DNA of 64,000 nucleotides from Acidimicrobiales bacterium (GTDB lineage Bacteria; Actinomycetota; Acidimicrobiia; Acidimicrobiales; SKKL01), in assembly GCA_034521975.1 (NCBI GenBank), contig JAXHLR010000003.1:310001-374000 (forward strand). The letters are read 5' to 3'. Shown here one piece after another: positions 9,065-18,457 of this stretch (position 1 is the stretch's first letter; each line of letters begins with the position of its first letter). The notes beneath the pieces are model-generated. The model worked only from the letters and a program-made list of their open reading frames with translations, had not been told where the DNA came from and did not search any database. The translations under genes were made by a program, and so were the position numbers.

Positions 9065-11491
9065 CTATCGATCGGCAGGGTTGCCGTCGGTGGCGGTGCG
9101 GAACATCGCCGGTGAGGTCCACCAGGGGATCAGACGAGGCCCGGCTTCGAGGACCCCGATGCCGACGGCCACGATCGCCGCCGCGGGCCACCAGTGCCCG
9201 GCGGGTGGCAGGAACAGGGCGAAGAACTCCTGCACCGGTGCCCAGAGCAGCGCGATCAGATAGCCCGCCCCCATGCCCGCGAGGAGCGCGATCCGGAACG
9301 CGTTCAGCGGACGAGTGAGCATCGACAAGATGTAGAGGCCCATCGCCAACAGGGCGCACACCGTGAGGGTGCGTGCCTCGTCGAGCTCGACGCCGGCGGC
9401 GCCACGAGTGAGCTCGTAGACGGCGAAGGTCGCCAGCCCCGCCACCACCCCCGATGGGATCGCGAAGCGGACCACCCGGGAGACGAAGCCCGTCTGGGAC
9501 CGACGCCAGTTGGGCTCGAGGGCGAGAAAGAAGCCGGGGACCCCGATGCTGAAGGTGCCGACCAGGGTGAGGTGGCGGGGCAGGAAGGGGAACGGGACCG
9601 AGAGCAACCCGGTCAGCGCGGCGAGGAGCACGGCGTAGGCGGCCTTGGCGACGAAGAGGTTGGCCACCCGCTCGATGTTGTTGATCACTCGTCGCCCCTC
9701 GGCGAGCACGACGGGCAGGGTGGCGAAGGCGTTGTCGAGCAGCACGAGCTGGGCGACCGCGCGGGTGGAGGTGGATCCCGCACCCATGGCGATCCCCATG
9801 TCGGCGTCTTTGAGGGCGAGCACGTCGTTCACGCCGTCGCCGGTCATGGCGACCACGTGCCCGCGGCGCTGCAGGGCTCCGACCATTGCCCGCTTCTGGT
9901 GGGGGGTGACCCGGCCGAACACGGTGTTGCGGTCGAGCATCTCGCCCAGCTCGTCGGGGTCCTCGGGAAGGTCGCGTGCATCCATCGCCTCGACCGCGTC
10001 GGGGATCCCGGCGCGCTGGGACACCGCGGCCACGGTTGCGGGGTGATCGCCGGAGATGACCTTGAGGGTGATGTCCTGGGCCGCGAAGTAGCCGAGGATC
10101 TCACCGACATCGGGACGGATCTGGTCCTCGAGCAGGACCAGCGCGGCCGGGACGATGCTGCCGGGGAGGTCGTCGCTGCCGGGGAGGTCGTCGTGGAGCG
10201 GGGCGTCGCTGTGCGCCAGCAGCACGAGGCGTCGCCCGGCATCCGCGTGGTGGTCGACCTGGTCCCGGACTTGTGCGACGACCTTGTCGTCGTGGCAGCG
10301 ATCGACGATCACGTCGGGGGCCCCGAGGATCCAGGTGCCCCGCTCGGCGAACTCGGTTGCCGCCCACTTGCGGGCCGACGAGAAGGGGACGACGACCTCG
10401 GACTCCCAGCCGTCGGGAACCGGGATCGTCCGGGTGATCGCAGCGAGCGTGGCGTTGGGGTTGGGGTCGGAACCGGCGACCGCCCCCAGGGCGTCGCGGA
10501 TCGTCGAGAGGTCGCTGCCGTCGCCGTTGGAGGGAGCCAGCACGACCAGGTCGGTGAAGCTGATCTCGCCGGTGGTGATGGTGCCGGTCTTGTCGAGGCA
10601 CAACACGTCGACCCTGGCCAGCAGCTCGACCGACGCCAGCTCCTTGGCCAGGGCCTTCTTGCGGGCGAGGCTCAGGATGCCGACGATGAACGCGATGCTG
10701 GTGAGCAGCACCAGTCCGTCGGGCACCATCGCCACGGCGGCGGCGACGGTTCCCCGCAACGCGTCCTGCCACCGGTCCTCGGCAGACAGCAGCGAGAGCA
10801 GGAGGATCAGCGAGACGGGCGGGATGATGAAGGTGAGCCACCGCAGGATGAGGTTGATGCCGCGGCGGAGCTCGGAGTTGGCCAGCTTGAACCGGCGGGC
10901 CTCCTCGGCGAGGGCCGTGGCATAGGACTCGCCACCGATCCGGGTTGCCCGGTAGTACCCCGATCCGGCGGCGACGAAGCTGCCCGACATCACCTGGCTG
11001 CCTGGCTCCTTGAGGATCGGGTCGGACTCGCCGGTGAGCAGCGATTCGTTCGACTCGAGACCGTGGCTGACCAGCACTTCACCGTCGACGATGATCTGGT
11101 CGCCCGGTTGCAGTTCGAGGACCTCGTCAGCAACAACCGCCGAGATGCCGATCTCGCTGACCTGGCTGTCGCGCACCACGCGTGCCTTGGGGGCGTTCAA
11201 GACGGCGAGCCGGTCGAGGGCGCGCTTGGCGCGCAGCTCCTGGATGATGCCGATGGTGCTGTTGCTCACCACCACCCCGGCGAAGAGGGCGTCGGGACCC
11301 GGTGCCGCGATCATGATCATCACGAACATCACGCCGATGATGGCGTTCACGGGTGTGAGGACGTTCGCCCGCACGATCTCGCCGAGCGTGCGACTGGGAG
11401 CATCGGGCACCGTGTTGACCCGACCGGTTCGCGTCCGCTCGTCGACCTCGGCCTGGGTGAGACCGGTCATCGGCGGGGCGTTGGTGCTCAT
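9065..11491 (-). CDS. ctpE: P-type cation ATPase, CtpE-like
   Basis: An 808-residue membrane pump. It has the actuator motif LLTGESDP, the phosphorylation site DKTGTITTGE, the hinge motif MTGDGVNDVLALKDAD and about ten hydrophobic segments. There is no N-terminal metal-binding domain and no CPC in the membrane, so it is not a heavy-metal P1B pump. The sequence is close to what I know of M. tuberculosis CtpE, a calcium-uptake ATPase (IVRANV near the start, GDGVNDVLALKDADMGIAMG). I start at ATG 11491 (MSTNAPPMTGLTQAEV); a longer frame to 11590 adds a low-complexity tail. Calcium transport is inferred from the similarity. Confidence 0.87.
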   Translation of the reverse strand: MSTNAPPMTGLTQAEVDERTRTGRVNTVPDAPSRTLGEIVRANVLTPVNAIIGVMFVMIMIAAPGPDALFAGVVVSNSTIGIIQELRAKRALDRLAVLNAPKARVVRDSQVSEIGISAVVADEVLELQPGDQIIVDGEVLVSHGLESNESLLTGESDPILKEPGSQVMSGSFVAAGSGYYRATRIGGESYATALAEEARRFKLANSELRRGINLILRWLTFIIPPVSLILLLSLLSAEDRWQDALRGTVAAAVAMVPDGLVLLTSIAFIVGILSLARKKALAKELASVELLARVDVLCLDKTGTITTGEISFTDLVVLAPSNGDGSDLSTIRDALGAVAGSDPNPNATLAAITRTIPVPDGWESEVVVPFSSARKWAATEFAERGTWILGAPDVIVDRCHDDKVVAQVRDQVDHHADAGRRLVLLAHSDAPLHDDLPGSDDLPGSIVPAALVLLEDQIRPDVGEILGYFAAQDITLKVISGDHPATVAAVSQRAGIPDAVEAMDARDLPEDPDELGEMLDRNTVFGRVTPHQKRAMVGALQRRGHVVAMTGDGVNDVLALKDADMGIAMGAGSTSTRAVAQLVLLDNAFATLPVVLAEGRRVINNIERVANLFVAKAAYAVLLAALTGLLSVPFPFLPRHLTLVGTFSIGVPGFFLALEPNWRRSQTGFVSRVVRFAIPSGVVAGLATFAVYELTRGAAGVELDEARTLTVCALLAMGLYILSMLTRPLNAFRIALLAGMGAGYLIALLWAPVQEFFALFLPPAGHWWPAAAIVAVGIGVLEAGPRLIPWWTSPAMFRTATDGNPADR

Positions 11492-11564
11492 CGCCCCGCC
11501 GACGCTACACCGCCCGACGGTGCTCGGGGTGCTCCCAGAACTGAGAGTCGATCTCGTTCGCAGG

Positions 11565-11570
11565 TAGCGT
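11565..11570 (+). promoter_or_regulatory. Leaderless -10 box TAGCGT before the metal ABC ATPase
   Basis: TAGCGT ends 7 bases before GTG 11578. This choice of start is supported over the in-frame GTG at 11569, which overlaps the box itself. Confidence 0.45.
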
Positions 11571-11577
11571 GGGACTC

Positions 11578-12411
11578 GTGACCGCACCATGCGAGGACGA
11601 GACCGACGCCGCGGCGGTGGTCGTCGCCTCCGGGATCGATCTGGCCCACGGGACCCACCTGGCTCTGGCCTCGGCGAGCTTCGAGCTGGCGCGGAGGTCG
11701 ATCACCTCGATCATCGGGCCGAACGGGTCGGGGAAGTCGACGTTGCTGCACGCCATCGCCGGCCTGTTGCGGCCGGTGCGGGGGCACATCGAGGTGTGTG
11801 GTCGTTCCGCCGACAGCGGCAGCTCTCGTGTGGCCTACGTGATGCAGACGACGAGGGTGCACGAACACCTTCCGATCACCGTCCGCGAAGCGGTGAACAT
11901 GGCCCGCTACGCGCATCGTGGGCCCCTCCGGCCGCTCCGCGCCCAGGATCGTCGTGTCGTCGAGCAGTCGATGGAGCGGCTCGGGGTGGCCGACCTGGGT
12001 TCACGTCAGCTGCGTGAGCTCTCGGGTGGTCAGCGCCAGCGGGTGCTCGTCGCCCAGGGTCTGGCGCAGGAGGCTCCGGTGTTGTTGCTCGACGAGCCGG
12101 TCACCGGCCTCGATCTGGTCTCCCAGCGCAGGATCCTCGAGGTGATGGGCGAGGAGCGCGACGACGGGCGGACGGTGGTCATGACCACCCACGACCTGGG
12201 TGAGGCCGCGCACGCCGATCGGGTCATGCTCCTCTCGGGCCGCATCGTCGCTGCTGGACCCCCCTCCGAGGTCCTGACCTCCGACCATCTGGCCGAGGCC
12301 TACCGCCAGCGGCTGATCCGGCTCGAAGGCAACGTGTTGATGCTCGACGACGCGCCACATCATCACGAGGACGATGCGCCGGTGCACCCCCATCCCGGCC
12401 ACCAGCACTGA
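11578..12411 (+). CDS. ABC transporter ATP-binding protein, zinc/manganese type, without adjacent permease
   Basis: A 277-residue ABC ATPase with Walker A GPNGSGKST, signature LSGGQRQRV, Walker B VLLLDEPVTGLD and the switch histidine in TTHDLG. The sequence style (YVMQTTRVHEHLPITVREAVNMARYA) is that of Mn/Zn importers of the ZnuC/AztA group. The C-terminus is very rich in histidine (HHHEDDAPVHPHPGHQH), a likely zinc-binding tail. Neither a permease nor a substrate-binding protein is next to it; the neighbours are a CtpE-like pump and a phosphatase. It must work with a permease encoded elsewhere, or is a leftover of a split operon. Confidence 0.82.
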   Translation: MTAPCEDETDAAAVVVASGIDLAHGTHLALASASFELARRSITSIIGPNGSGKSTLLHAIAGLLRPVRGHIEVCGRSADSGSSRVAYVMQTTRVHEHLPITVREAVNMARYAHRGPLRPLRAQDRRVVEQSMERLGVADLGSRQLRELSGGQRQRVLVAQGLAQEAPVLLLDEPVTGLDLVSQRRILEVMGEERDDGRTVVMTTHDLGEAAHADRVMLLSGRIVAAGPPSEVLTSDHLAEAYRQRLIRLEGNVLMLDDAPHHHEDDAPVHPHPGHQH

Positions 12412-12446
12412 ACCTTGGCCGAGGTGGCGTGGCCGGCCGAGGGTCG

Positions 12447-13250
12447 TCAGACGTCGTCGGAGGAGGGTCGCTCAGCGAAGAGGTCGAGGAGATGGTCGTG
12501 GAGCACGCCGTTGGTGCCCAAGCCGCTCCCGGCGTCGGGGCTCGGGTCGCCGGTGGTCGCGCTGAACCGGCCACCGGCCTCGGACATGATCACCGGCATG
12601 GGAGCGACATCCCACAGTGCCGCGGCGGGGTCGATCATGGCATCGATGCGACCGGTGGCGACCAGCACGTAGCCGTAGCCGTCGCCCCACGTGCGCAGAT
12701 GCATGCCGGAGTGCTTCAACCGGGCGAAGAGCTCGGGGGACCACGAGTCGAACCCGCTGGTGGTCGCCCACGCGCCGGAGGGCTCGGTGGTGGAGGACAC
12801 CCGGGCCGGCTCACCGTTGCAGAAGCAGCCGAGGCCGCGTCCGGCCCACACCGTCTCACCCAGTGCCGGGACGTTGATGACTCCGACCGCTGAGCCGTGC
12901 TCGTCCTCGAGGGCCAAGAGGTTGGTGTACAGCGGTACCCCGTGGGTGAAGGCCTTGGTGCCGTCGATCGGATCGATGATCCATCGCCGTGCGCTGGTGC
13001 CGTGCTGGTCGGGCTCTTCCTCTCCGAGCACGGTGTCGTCTGGGAACCGGGCTCCGAGCCGTTCGCGGATGAGACGTTCGGCCGCCTGGTCGGCAACGGT
13101 GACCGGTGTGCCGTCGGCCTTGCTGTCGACGCTGAGGTCGCCCGACCGGAAGTGCTCGAGGGTGAGCTCACCGGCTTCGCGGGCGATCTCGACGGCGGCG
13201 TGCATGACGGCAGGGTCCACCGGGTCAGGGTCTACGGGGGTGATGCTCAT
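12447..13250 (-). CDS. hisN: Inositol monophosphatase family protein, histidinol-phosphatase-like
   Basis: A 267-residue magnesium-dependent phosphatase. The metal-binding motifs are present in order: GEEEPD, WIIDPIDGTKAFTHG and LWDVAPMPVIMSEAGG. The middle motif with KAFTHG is typical of actinobacterial HisN-type histidinol-phosphatases, which carry out the last but one step of histidine synthesis, but inositol-1-phosphatase activity cannot be excluded. No other his gene is nearby. The start at 13250 (MSITPVDPDP) avoids a long basic extension; a CAnnnT hexamer lies 6 bases before it. Confidence 0.72.
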   Translation of the reverse strand: MSITPVDPDPVDPAVMHAAVEIAREAGELTLEHFRSGDLSVDSKADGTPVTVADQAAERLIRERLGARFPDDTVLGEEEPDQHGTSARRWIIDPIDGTKAFTHGVPLYTNLLALEDEHGSAVGVINVPALGETVWAGRGLGCFCNGEPARVSSTTEPSGAWATTSGFDSWSPELFARLKHSGMHLRTWGDGYGYVLVATGRIDAMIDPAAALWDVAPMPVIMSEAGGRFSATTGDPSPDAGSGLGTNGVLHDHLLDLFAERPSSDDV

Positions 13251-13317
13251 CGCAGCATCTTGGCACCCGGCCGGCGCCCGGCGAGACTGGGGTCGTCGTG
13301 CGATCCGAGGGGGACCG

Positions 13318-14547
13318 ATGACCGACGCTGAGCAGCTGATGTACAACCCGTTCGAACCGGGCTACTTCGACGACCCCTACGCCCAGTTCGCCCGTCTGCG
13401 CGAGCTCGATCCGGTGCATCGGACCCCCGACGGGAACTGGATGCTGTTCCGGTACGACGACGTGTTCAGGGTCCTCCGCGATCCGGCGCTGAGCGTCGAC
13501 GACCGCAACATCGGCTACAGCGCCCGCGCCGCCCAGGTTGCCGAACTCGCCCGCGATCGGGACCTGGTGCGCGACGAGCGATCGATGCTGGGTCTCGACC
13601 CGCCGGACCACGACCGCCTCCGTCGACTGGTCTCCAAGGCGTTCACCCCCCGGGCGATCGAAGGGCTGCGTCCCCGGGTGCAGCAGCTGGTCGACGAGGC
13701 GCTCGACCGCGTCGCGCCGGTTGGTCGCATCGACCTCATCGCCGACCTCGCGTTCCCCTTGCCGTTCCGGGTCATCTCGGAGATGCTCGGGATGCCCGAG
13801 GCCGACATGGTGACGATCCGGGACTGGTCCAACGCCATGGTCAAGATGATCGACCCGGTGATCTCCGACGAGGAGGTCCGGGCTGCCGGCGACGCTGCCG
13901 AGCAGATGGACCGGTACCTCGACGAGGTCATCGCCTGGAAGCGCGAGCACCCCGCTGACGACATGCTCACCGACCTCATCCGCGCCGAGGACGAGGGTGA
14001 CCGGCTCACCCCCGCCGAGCTGGCCGCCCAGGTGTCGCTGCTCTTCATCGCCGGGCACGAGACCACCGTGAACCTGATCGGCAACGGTACCCGGGCGCTG
14101 CTCCGGCATCGTGACCAGTGGGACCGTGTCGCCGCCGACCCCGAGCTGATCATGGACGGCATCGAGGAGCTGCTGCGCTTCGATCCCCCGGTCCAGTTGT
14201 CGCGTCGGATCGCGATGGCCGACATGGAGATCGACGGTCGCCGCATCGAAGCGGGCTCGTTCATGGCCTGCATGCTCGCTGCGGCCAACCGCGATCCCGC
14301 CAAGTTCGGACCCGACGCCGACCAGCTCGACCTCACCCGCCCCAACGCCGGGCAGCACGTGTCGTTCGGGAGCGGGGTGCACTACTGCCTCGGGGCCTCG
14401 CTCGCTCGTCTCGAGGGGCAGGTCGCCATCGGCACCTTCGTGCGCCGGTTCCCCGATGCCGAGCTCGTCGACACCCCGACGGTGTGGAACGGTCGCATCA
14501 ATCTCCGGGGCCTCGCCGAGCTGCCGATCGACCTCGGACCGGGTTGA
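13318..14547 (+). CDS. Cytochrome P450
   Basis: A 409-residue soluble P450 of bacterial class I size. The I-helix oxygen-activation motif is AGHETTVN, the K-helix ExxR lies in EELLRFDPP, and the haem-thiolate loop is FGSGVHYCLGASLAR with the cysteine ligand. The start at 13318 has a ggaggggac-type ribosome site (cgagggggacc) directly upstream; the frame is open much further back but only as a shadow of the phosphatase gene. No ferredoxin or ferredoxin reductase is adjacent, so electron partners are elsewhere and the substrate is unknown. Confidence 0.92.
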   Translation: MTDAEQLMYNPFEPGYFDDPYAQFARLRELDPVHRTPDGNWMLFRYDDVFRVLRDPALSVDDRNIGYSARAAQVAELARDRDLVRDERSMLGLDPPDHDRLRRLVSKAFTPRAIEGLRPRVQQLVDEALDRVAPVGRIDLIADLAFPLPFRVISEMLGMPEADMVTIRDWSNAMVKMIDPVISDEEVRAAGDAAEQMDRYLDEVIAWKREHPADDMLTDLIRAEDEGDRLTPAELAAQVSLLFIAGHETTVNLIGNGTRALLRHRDQWDRVAADPELIMDGIEELLRFDPPVQLSRRIAMADMEIDGRRIEAGSFMACMLAAANRDPAKFGPDADQLDLTRPNAGQHVSFGSGVHYCLGASLARLEGQVAIGTFVRRFPDAELVDTPTVWNGRINLRGLAELPIDLGPG

Positions 14548-14607
14548 TCGAGGGGCTGCGCTCCGGGGCCTCGAAACCCCACCCCGTTCAGTGTCACAGC
14601 CTGTCCG

Positions 14608-14613
14608 CATACT
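14608..14613 (+). promoter_or_regulatory. Candidate -10 box CATACT before the HNH gene
   Basis: CATACT ends 7 bases before ATG 14621 and no ribosome site is present. It fits the weaker CAnnnT version of the leaderless pattern. Confidence 0.3.
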
Positions 14614-14620
14614 TGAGTGT

Positions 14621-15925
14621 ATGACAGATGCGGCCGTGGTGAAGGAGATGCAAGAGCAGCTGGCGGGGCTCGATCCCTCGTCGTTGTCAGCGCGGCAGGC
14701 AGAAGATCTGTTGGGTGCGACGGTCGGAGTCATCAACGCGGCGTGGGCGCTGGCGGGTCGTGCGACTCGCCGGGTGGGGGAGACCGATGCCTTCCGCCGG
14801 TGCGGGGACCGTAGCGAGGCCCATCACCTGGGCCGGGTCGCCGGGGTGGGGTTGGGTGTGGCCAAGACCGCGCTCGAGGTCACTGCGGCCACCGACACCT
14901 TGGCCGACACCGGCGATGCGTTTCGAGGTGGTGAGCTCTCGGTACGCCAGGCCGCGGCGGTGTGTTCGGCGGCGTTGGTCGATCGCCGCGCCGAGGGCCG
15001 TCTGTTGCGGTTGGCCAGGTCTCGGGGGATCAACCAGCTCGAGGAGGAGTGCGCGCGGATCCGGGCCGCTGCAGCACCCGACGACGAGGCCGAACGTCAT
15101 CGTCGCGCCCGCTCTGAGCGTGGCGCCTGGAAGCACACCAACCGCGACGGCTCGGCCGAGATCCGGTTCCGATCCAGCAACGAGGACGTGGCCGAGGCCT
15201 GGGCGGTCGTCGCCGCGTTCGCCAAGCGCCTCGTCCGGCCGGGCACAGAGCCAGACGACGGTGAGCGCCCGACCTTCGATCAACACAACGCCGATGGGTT
15301 TCTCGACATGTGTCGTGCCGCGGCAGGTGGGACGGTGCTGGGCCCCGCCACCGAACCGACTCTGCCCCTCGGGGTGCTCGAACCGCTCCGCCCGGCGGTC
15401 AACCCCAAGAAGGTCATCGTGCGGGTCGACCTCGCCGCGCTGCTGCGTGGCTACCCCACCGACGGCGAGGCCTGCGACATCCCCGGCTATGGCCCGGTCC
15501 CGGTCACCGCGGTGCGTGACATGGTCGCCTCCGGCAACCCGATCCTGGCAGCGGTGGTCACCAACGGCGTCGACGTCGCCACCGTCGCCCATCTCGGGCG
15601 CGATCCCACGGCCCATCAGCAGACCGCGATGGAGTGGCTCGATCCGCGGTGCCGGGCCCAAGGGTGCGATCGCACGATCGGACTCGAACGAGACCACCGC
15701 ATCGACTGGTCACCAACCCAGGTCACCCTGTTGGGCTGGATGGAGTGGCTCTGCGCCCACCACCACCACCTCAAGACCACCAAGGGCTGGCGCCTGGTGC
15801 ACGGCAAGGGCATTCGCCCCTTCGTCCCACCCGACGACCCCCGCCACCCCAACAACAGTCCCCCGCCACGAGCACGTGGGGAGGACCACCACCGTGACAC
15901 CGGCCAGGCTGCGGCCGAGCACTGA
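14621..15925 (+). CDS. DUF222-HNH endonuclease family protein
   Basis: A 434-residue protein. An N-terminal DUF222 helical domain (residues 1-300) with RQAAAVCSAAL is followed by a C-terminal HNH nuclease with the expected zinc and catalytic pattern: CRAQGCDRTIGLERDHRIDW and, 13 residues later, LCAHHHHLKTT. This family, related to the mycobacterial 13E12 repeat proteins, occurs in many near-copies in Actinobacteria. Its role is not settled; nuclease function is predicted from the motif. The basic, proline-rich tail is typical. Only one copy is in this window. Confidence 0.9.
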   Translation: MTDAAVVKEMQEQLAGLDPSSLSARQAEDLLGATVGVINAAWALAGRATRRVGETDAFRRCGDRSEAHHLGRVAGVGLGVAKTALEVTAATDTLADTGDAFRGGELSVRQAAAVCSAALVDRRAEGRLLRLARSRGINQLEEECARIRAAAAPDDEAERHRRARSERGAWKHTNRDGSAEIRFRSSNEDVAEAWAVVAAFAKRLVRPGTEPDDGERPTFDQHNADGFLDMCRAAAGGTVLGPATEPTLPLGVLEPLRPAVNPKKVIVRVDLAALLRGYPTDGEACDIPGYGPVPVTAVRDMVASGNPILAAVVTNGVDVATVAHLGRDPTAHQQTAMEWLDPRCRAQGCDRTIGLERDHRIDWSPTQVTLLGWMEWLCAHHHHLKTTKGWRLVHGKGIRPFVPPDDPRHPNNSPPPRARGEDHHRDTGQAAAEH

Positions 15926-15955
15926 CAAGGGTCCCCTCGTCCCCTCAGCGCGCCG

Positions 15956-15987
15956 CCTCGACCGCACGGACCCCTCGACCGCACGGA
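15956..15987 (+). repeat. Tandem 15-base repeat downstream of the HNH gene
   Basis: cctcgaccgcacgga occurs at 15956-15970 and again at 15973-15987, two bases apart, in the 125-base gap between convergent genes. A short GC hairpin (cgcccg/cgggcg) follows at about 16019-16033. No function is apparent beyond possible termination. Confidence 0.6.
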
Positions 15988-16050
15988 GCGACCCGGCCCC
16001 GCCGGGCGCCCCGGCTCGCGCCCGTGCGGGCGTCGCGGATCTCGACTGCA

Positions 16051-16836
16051 TCACGAGCGAGGCGGCATCGGGAAGAACGTCGAGGTCCGCTGGGCGTACT
16101 CCTCGTAGCCGGGGCGACGCTTGCCGATCGACTTCTCGAGCACCCCGACGCCCGAGTACTTCATCAGCAGCGCCGACATCACGAGTGGGCCGACGACACC
16201 CCACCGGCCGGGGCCGGTCTCGGCCGCCACCAGGAAGATGCCCCACCACACGCAGAAGTCGCCGAAGTAGTTCGGGTGCCGGGTGTAGCGCCACAGCCCC
16301 CGGTCCATGACCTCGCCCTGGTTGGCCGGATCGGCCTTGAACCGCGCCAGCTGGGAATCGCCCACGGACTCGAAGCCGAAGCCGACCAGCCAGACCACGA
16401 CCCCGATGGCGGCGAGCACCCCCAGGTCCGCCGGTTCGGCCGCGGTCCCCGACAGCTGCACCGGCAACGAGACGACGAACATGAGCACGCCCTGGGTGAG
16501 GAAGACCGTGACGAGGCTCACGAGCGCGAACCGAGCGCCCCACTTCCGGCGCATCGCCTGGTATCGCTTGTCCTCGCCCGACCCGAGGTTCCGCCACGAC
16601 AGGTAGCCCGACAGGCGCAACCCCCACACGGTGACGAGCCCGGCGATCAGCAGGGCGCGGGTCTGGTCACCGTCGCCGACCGCGACGGTCACCCACGCCA
16701 CGATCACGAAGCCGAGACCCCAGATGAGATCGACGATGCTGGCGTCGCCCACGACGACCGAGATCACCCACACCACCAGCATCAGTCCGGCGATCGCCAG
16801 CACACTTGCGAACAGGACATCTCCGGCACCGGTCAT
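16051..16836 (-). CDS. DUF1295 membrane protein, steroid 5-alpha-reductase/isoprenylcysteine methyltransferase-like
   Basis: A 261-residue integral membrane protein with about six hydrophobic segments. The C-terminal signature GLWRYTRHPNYFGDFCVWWG followed by KRRPGYEEYAQRTS is diagnostic of the DUF1295/steroid-dehydrogenase-like superfamily, where the arginine, histidine, proline and asparagine line the NADPH or SAM site. The actual substrate is unknown. ATG 16836 is chosen; a CATGCT hexamer lies 6 bases upstream of it and no ribosome site is visible. It is divergent from the beta-propeller gene, with 87 bases between. Confidence 0.85.
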   Translation of the reverse strand: MTGAGDVLFASVLAIAGLMLVVWVISVVVGDASIVDLIWGLGFVIVAWVTVAVGDGDQTRALLIAGLVTVWGLRLSGYLSWRNLGSGEDKRYQAMRRKWGARFALVSLVTVFLTQGVLMFVVSLPVQLSGTAAEPADLGVLAAIGVVVWLVGFGFESVGDSQLARFKADPANQGEVMDRGLWRYTRHPNYFGDFCVWWGIFLVAAETGPGRWGVVGPLVMSALLMKYSGVGVLEKSIGKRRPGYEEYAQRTSTFFPMPPRS

Positions 16837-16923
16837 GGCCCCAGCATGGCTTCTGCGGCTCGGGTTGGCTCGCTCGGGGCCGCCCGGTCCGTCGCGGCAG
16901 CGCGCGCTTGCCACACTGGTGCG

Positions 16924-18453
16924 GTGCCACTGCAAGCTCCGGCCCGCGACGGCCTGACACGACTGGGGGTCGCCGCCACCCTGGTCGTGGCGATCGGTGT
17001 GGCGCTGGCCGTGCTCACCCCTGCGGACCCGACCCCCGCTGTCGAGCCTCCCGACTGGCCGACCAGCACCCCCGACGACACCTCGCCGATGTGGGTCGAC
17101 CCCGCGTCGGCCGGTCACCCGTGGGGCGACACCGTCGACGGCCTGCTCACCTTCCGGGGCAACCCCACCCGCACGTGGTACGGCCGAGGCCCGGTTCCGA
17201 CCGACCCCGTGCGGATCTGGCGCTATCCCGATCGACCCATGTGCTCGTCGTCGCTGCTCGAAGGCGAGGAACGGGACTGGTGCGGCACCGGATGGACCGG
17301 CCAGCCGTCGGTGTTCGAGCGTGACGGTCGCACCTGGGTCGTGTTCGGGGCCTACGACCGCAAGCTGCACTTCCTCGATGCCGACACCGGCGAGGAGATC
17401 ATCCCCAGCTTCGAGGCCGGCGACCTGTTCAAGGGGTCCGACACCGTCGATCCCGACGGCTACCCCATCGTCTACACCGGATCACTCGACGACCACCTCT
17501 ACGCGGTGGCCTTTGACCGGGACGAACCGACGGTGCTGTGGTCCTACGACGCGTACGAGGATGTCGACCCGGTGTGGAACGACGACTGGGACGCCGCTCC
17601 CTTGGTCGTCGACGACCACCTGTTCCAGGTCGGTGAGAACAGCCACTGGTACATCTGGAAGCTCAATCGCGGCTATGACACCGAGGGCCTGGTCGCCGTC
17701 GACCCCGAGCTGGTGTTCGTTGCTCCCGGCTTCGACGACCGGTTGCTCGACGACCTCGGCCACGACAACATCTCGATCGAGAGCTCACCGGCGATCTCGG
17801 GCGACACGATCTACTTCGCCAACTCCGGCGGGTTGGTCCAGGGGTGGGACATCGGTGGGCTCGACGATGGCCGGGACCCCGAGCGGGTCTTCCGCTTCTG
17901 GACCGGGGACGACACCGACGCCACCATCGTGATCGACGACGAGGGCTATCTCTATGTCGCAGTGGAGGTCGACCGACCGACCGACCGTTCGGCCGAGGTC
18001 GGACAGATCCTCAAGCTCGATCCTCGGCGTCCCGACGATCCGGTGGTGTGGTCGGTCGACGACCCCGAACGCAGTGGAGTGTGGGCGACTCCGGCGATCC
18101 ACCGCGACATCCTCATCGTCCCCACCGACGCCGGCTGGGTGCACGGCATCGACCGCGACAGCGGCGAGGTGCGGTGGCGGTTCTTCCTGCGGGGCCCGAT
18201 CTGGCAGTCACCGGTGGTGGTCGACAACGTGCTCATCCAGGGAGACTGCCGGGGCGGGGTGCTGCGAGGGTTCGACGTGTCCGACACCACCGCCGCTCCG
18301 CCCCAGATCTGGGCGGTGCCGCTCGGCGGATGTGTCGAGTCGACCCCGACGGTGTGGCGGGGACGGATCTTCGTCGGTACCCGCAACGGCTTCTTCCACG
18401 CCGTCGGCCAGCGCGACCACGACCCGTTGGTCGAGGTGCCGTCGGGACGCTGA
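16924..18453 (+). CDS. Membrane-anchored PQQ-like beta-propeller protein
   Basis: A 509-residue protein. One hydrophobic segment at about 15-35 (LGVAATLVVAIGVALAVL) anchors or exports it; the rest is an outer domain of repeated blades with BamB/PQQ-like signatures: VVFGAYDRKLHFLDADTGEE, SSPAISGDTIYFANSGG, TPAIHRDILIVPTDAGWVHG and VESTPTVWRGRIFVGTRNG. Cysteines appear in pairs (CSSS, WCGTGW) and could form disulfides outside the membrane. Such propellers are usually binding scaffolds; no quinone-enzyme motif is clear. The GTG start at 16924 has CACACT 6 bases upstream. Confidence 0.75.
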   Translation: MPLQAPARDGLTRLGVAATLVVAIGVALAVLTPADPTPAVEPPDWPTSTPDDTSPMWVDPASAGHPWGDTVDGLLTFRGNPTRTWYGRGPVPTDPVRIWRYPDRPMCSSSLLEGEERDWCGTGWTGQPSVFERDGRTWVVFGAYDRKLHFLDADTGEEIIPSFEAGDLFKGSDTVDPDGYPIVYTGSLDDHLYAVAFDRDEPTVLWSYDAYEDVDPVWNDDWDAAPLVVDDHLFQVGENSHWYIWKLNRGYDTEGLVAVDPELVFVAPGFDDRLLDDLGHDNISIESSPAISGDTIYFANSGGLVQGWDIGGLDDGRDPERVFRFWTGDDTDATIVIDDEGYLYVAVEVDRPTDRSAEVGQILKLDPRRPDDPVVWSVDDPERSGVWATPAIHRDILIVPTDAGWVHGIDRDSGEVRWRFFLRGPIWQSPVVVDNVLIQGDCRGGVLRGFDVSDTTAAPPQIWAVPLGGCVESTPTVWRGRIFVGTRNGFFHAVGQRDHDPLVEVPSGR

Positions 18454-18457
18454 CCGG

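Noticed and set aside
9194-11581. Plus-strand open frame of 795 residues opposite the CtpE-like ATPase
   Set aside because: Mirror of a certain gene; low-complexity Gly/Asp/Glu composition, no domain.
14621-15925. DUF222-HNH gene as part of a mobile element or defence system
   Set aside because: No transposase, integrase, flanking repeats or partner genes; the family is a common chromosomal multigene family in Actinobacteria.
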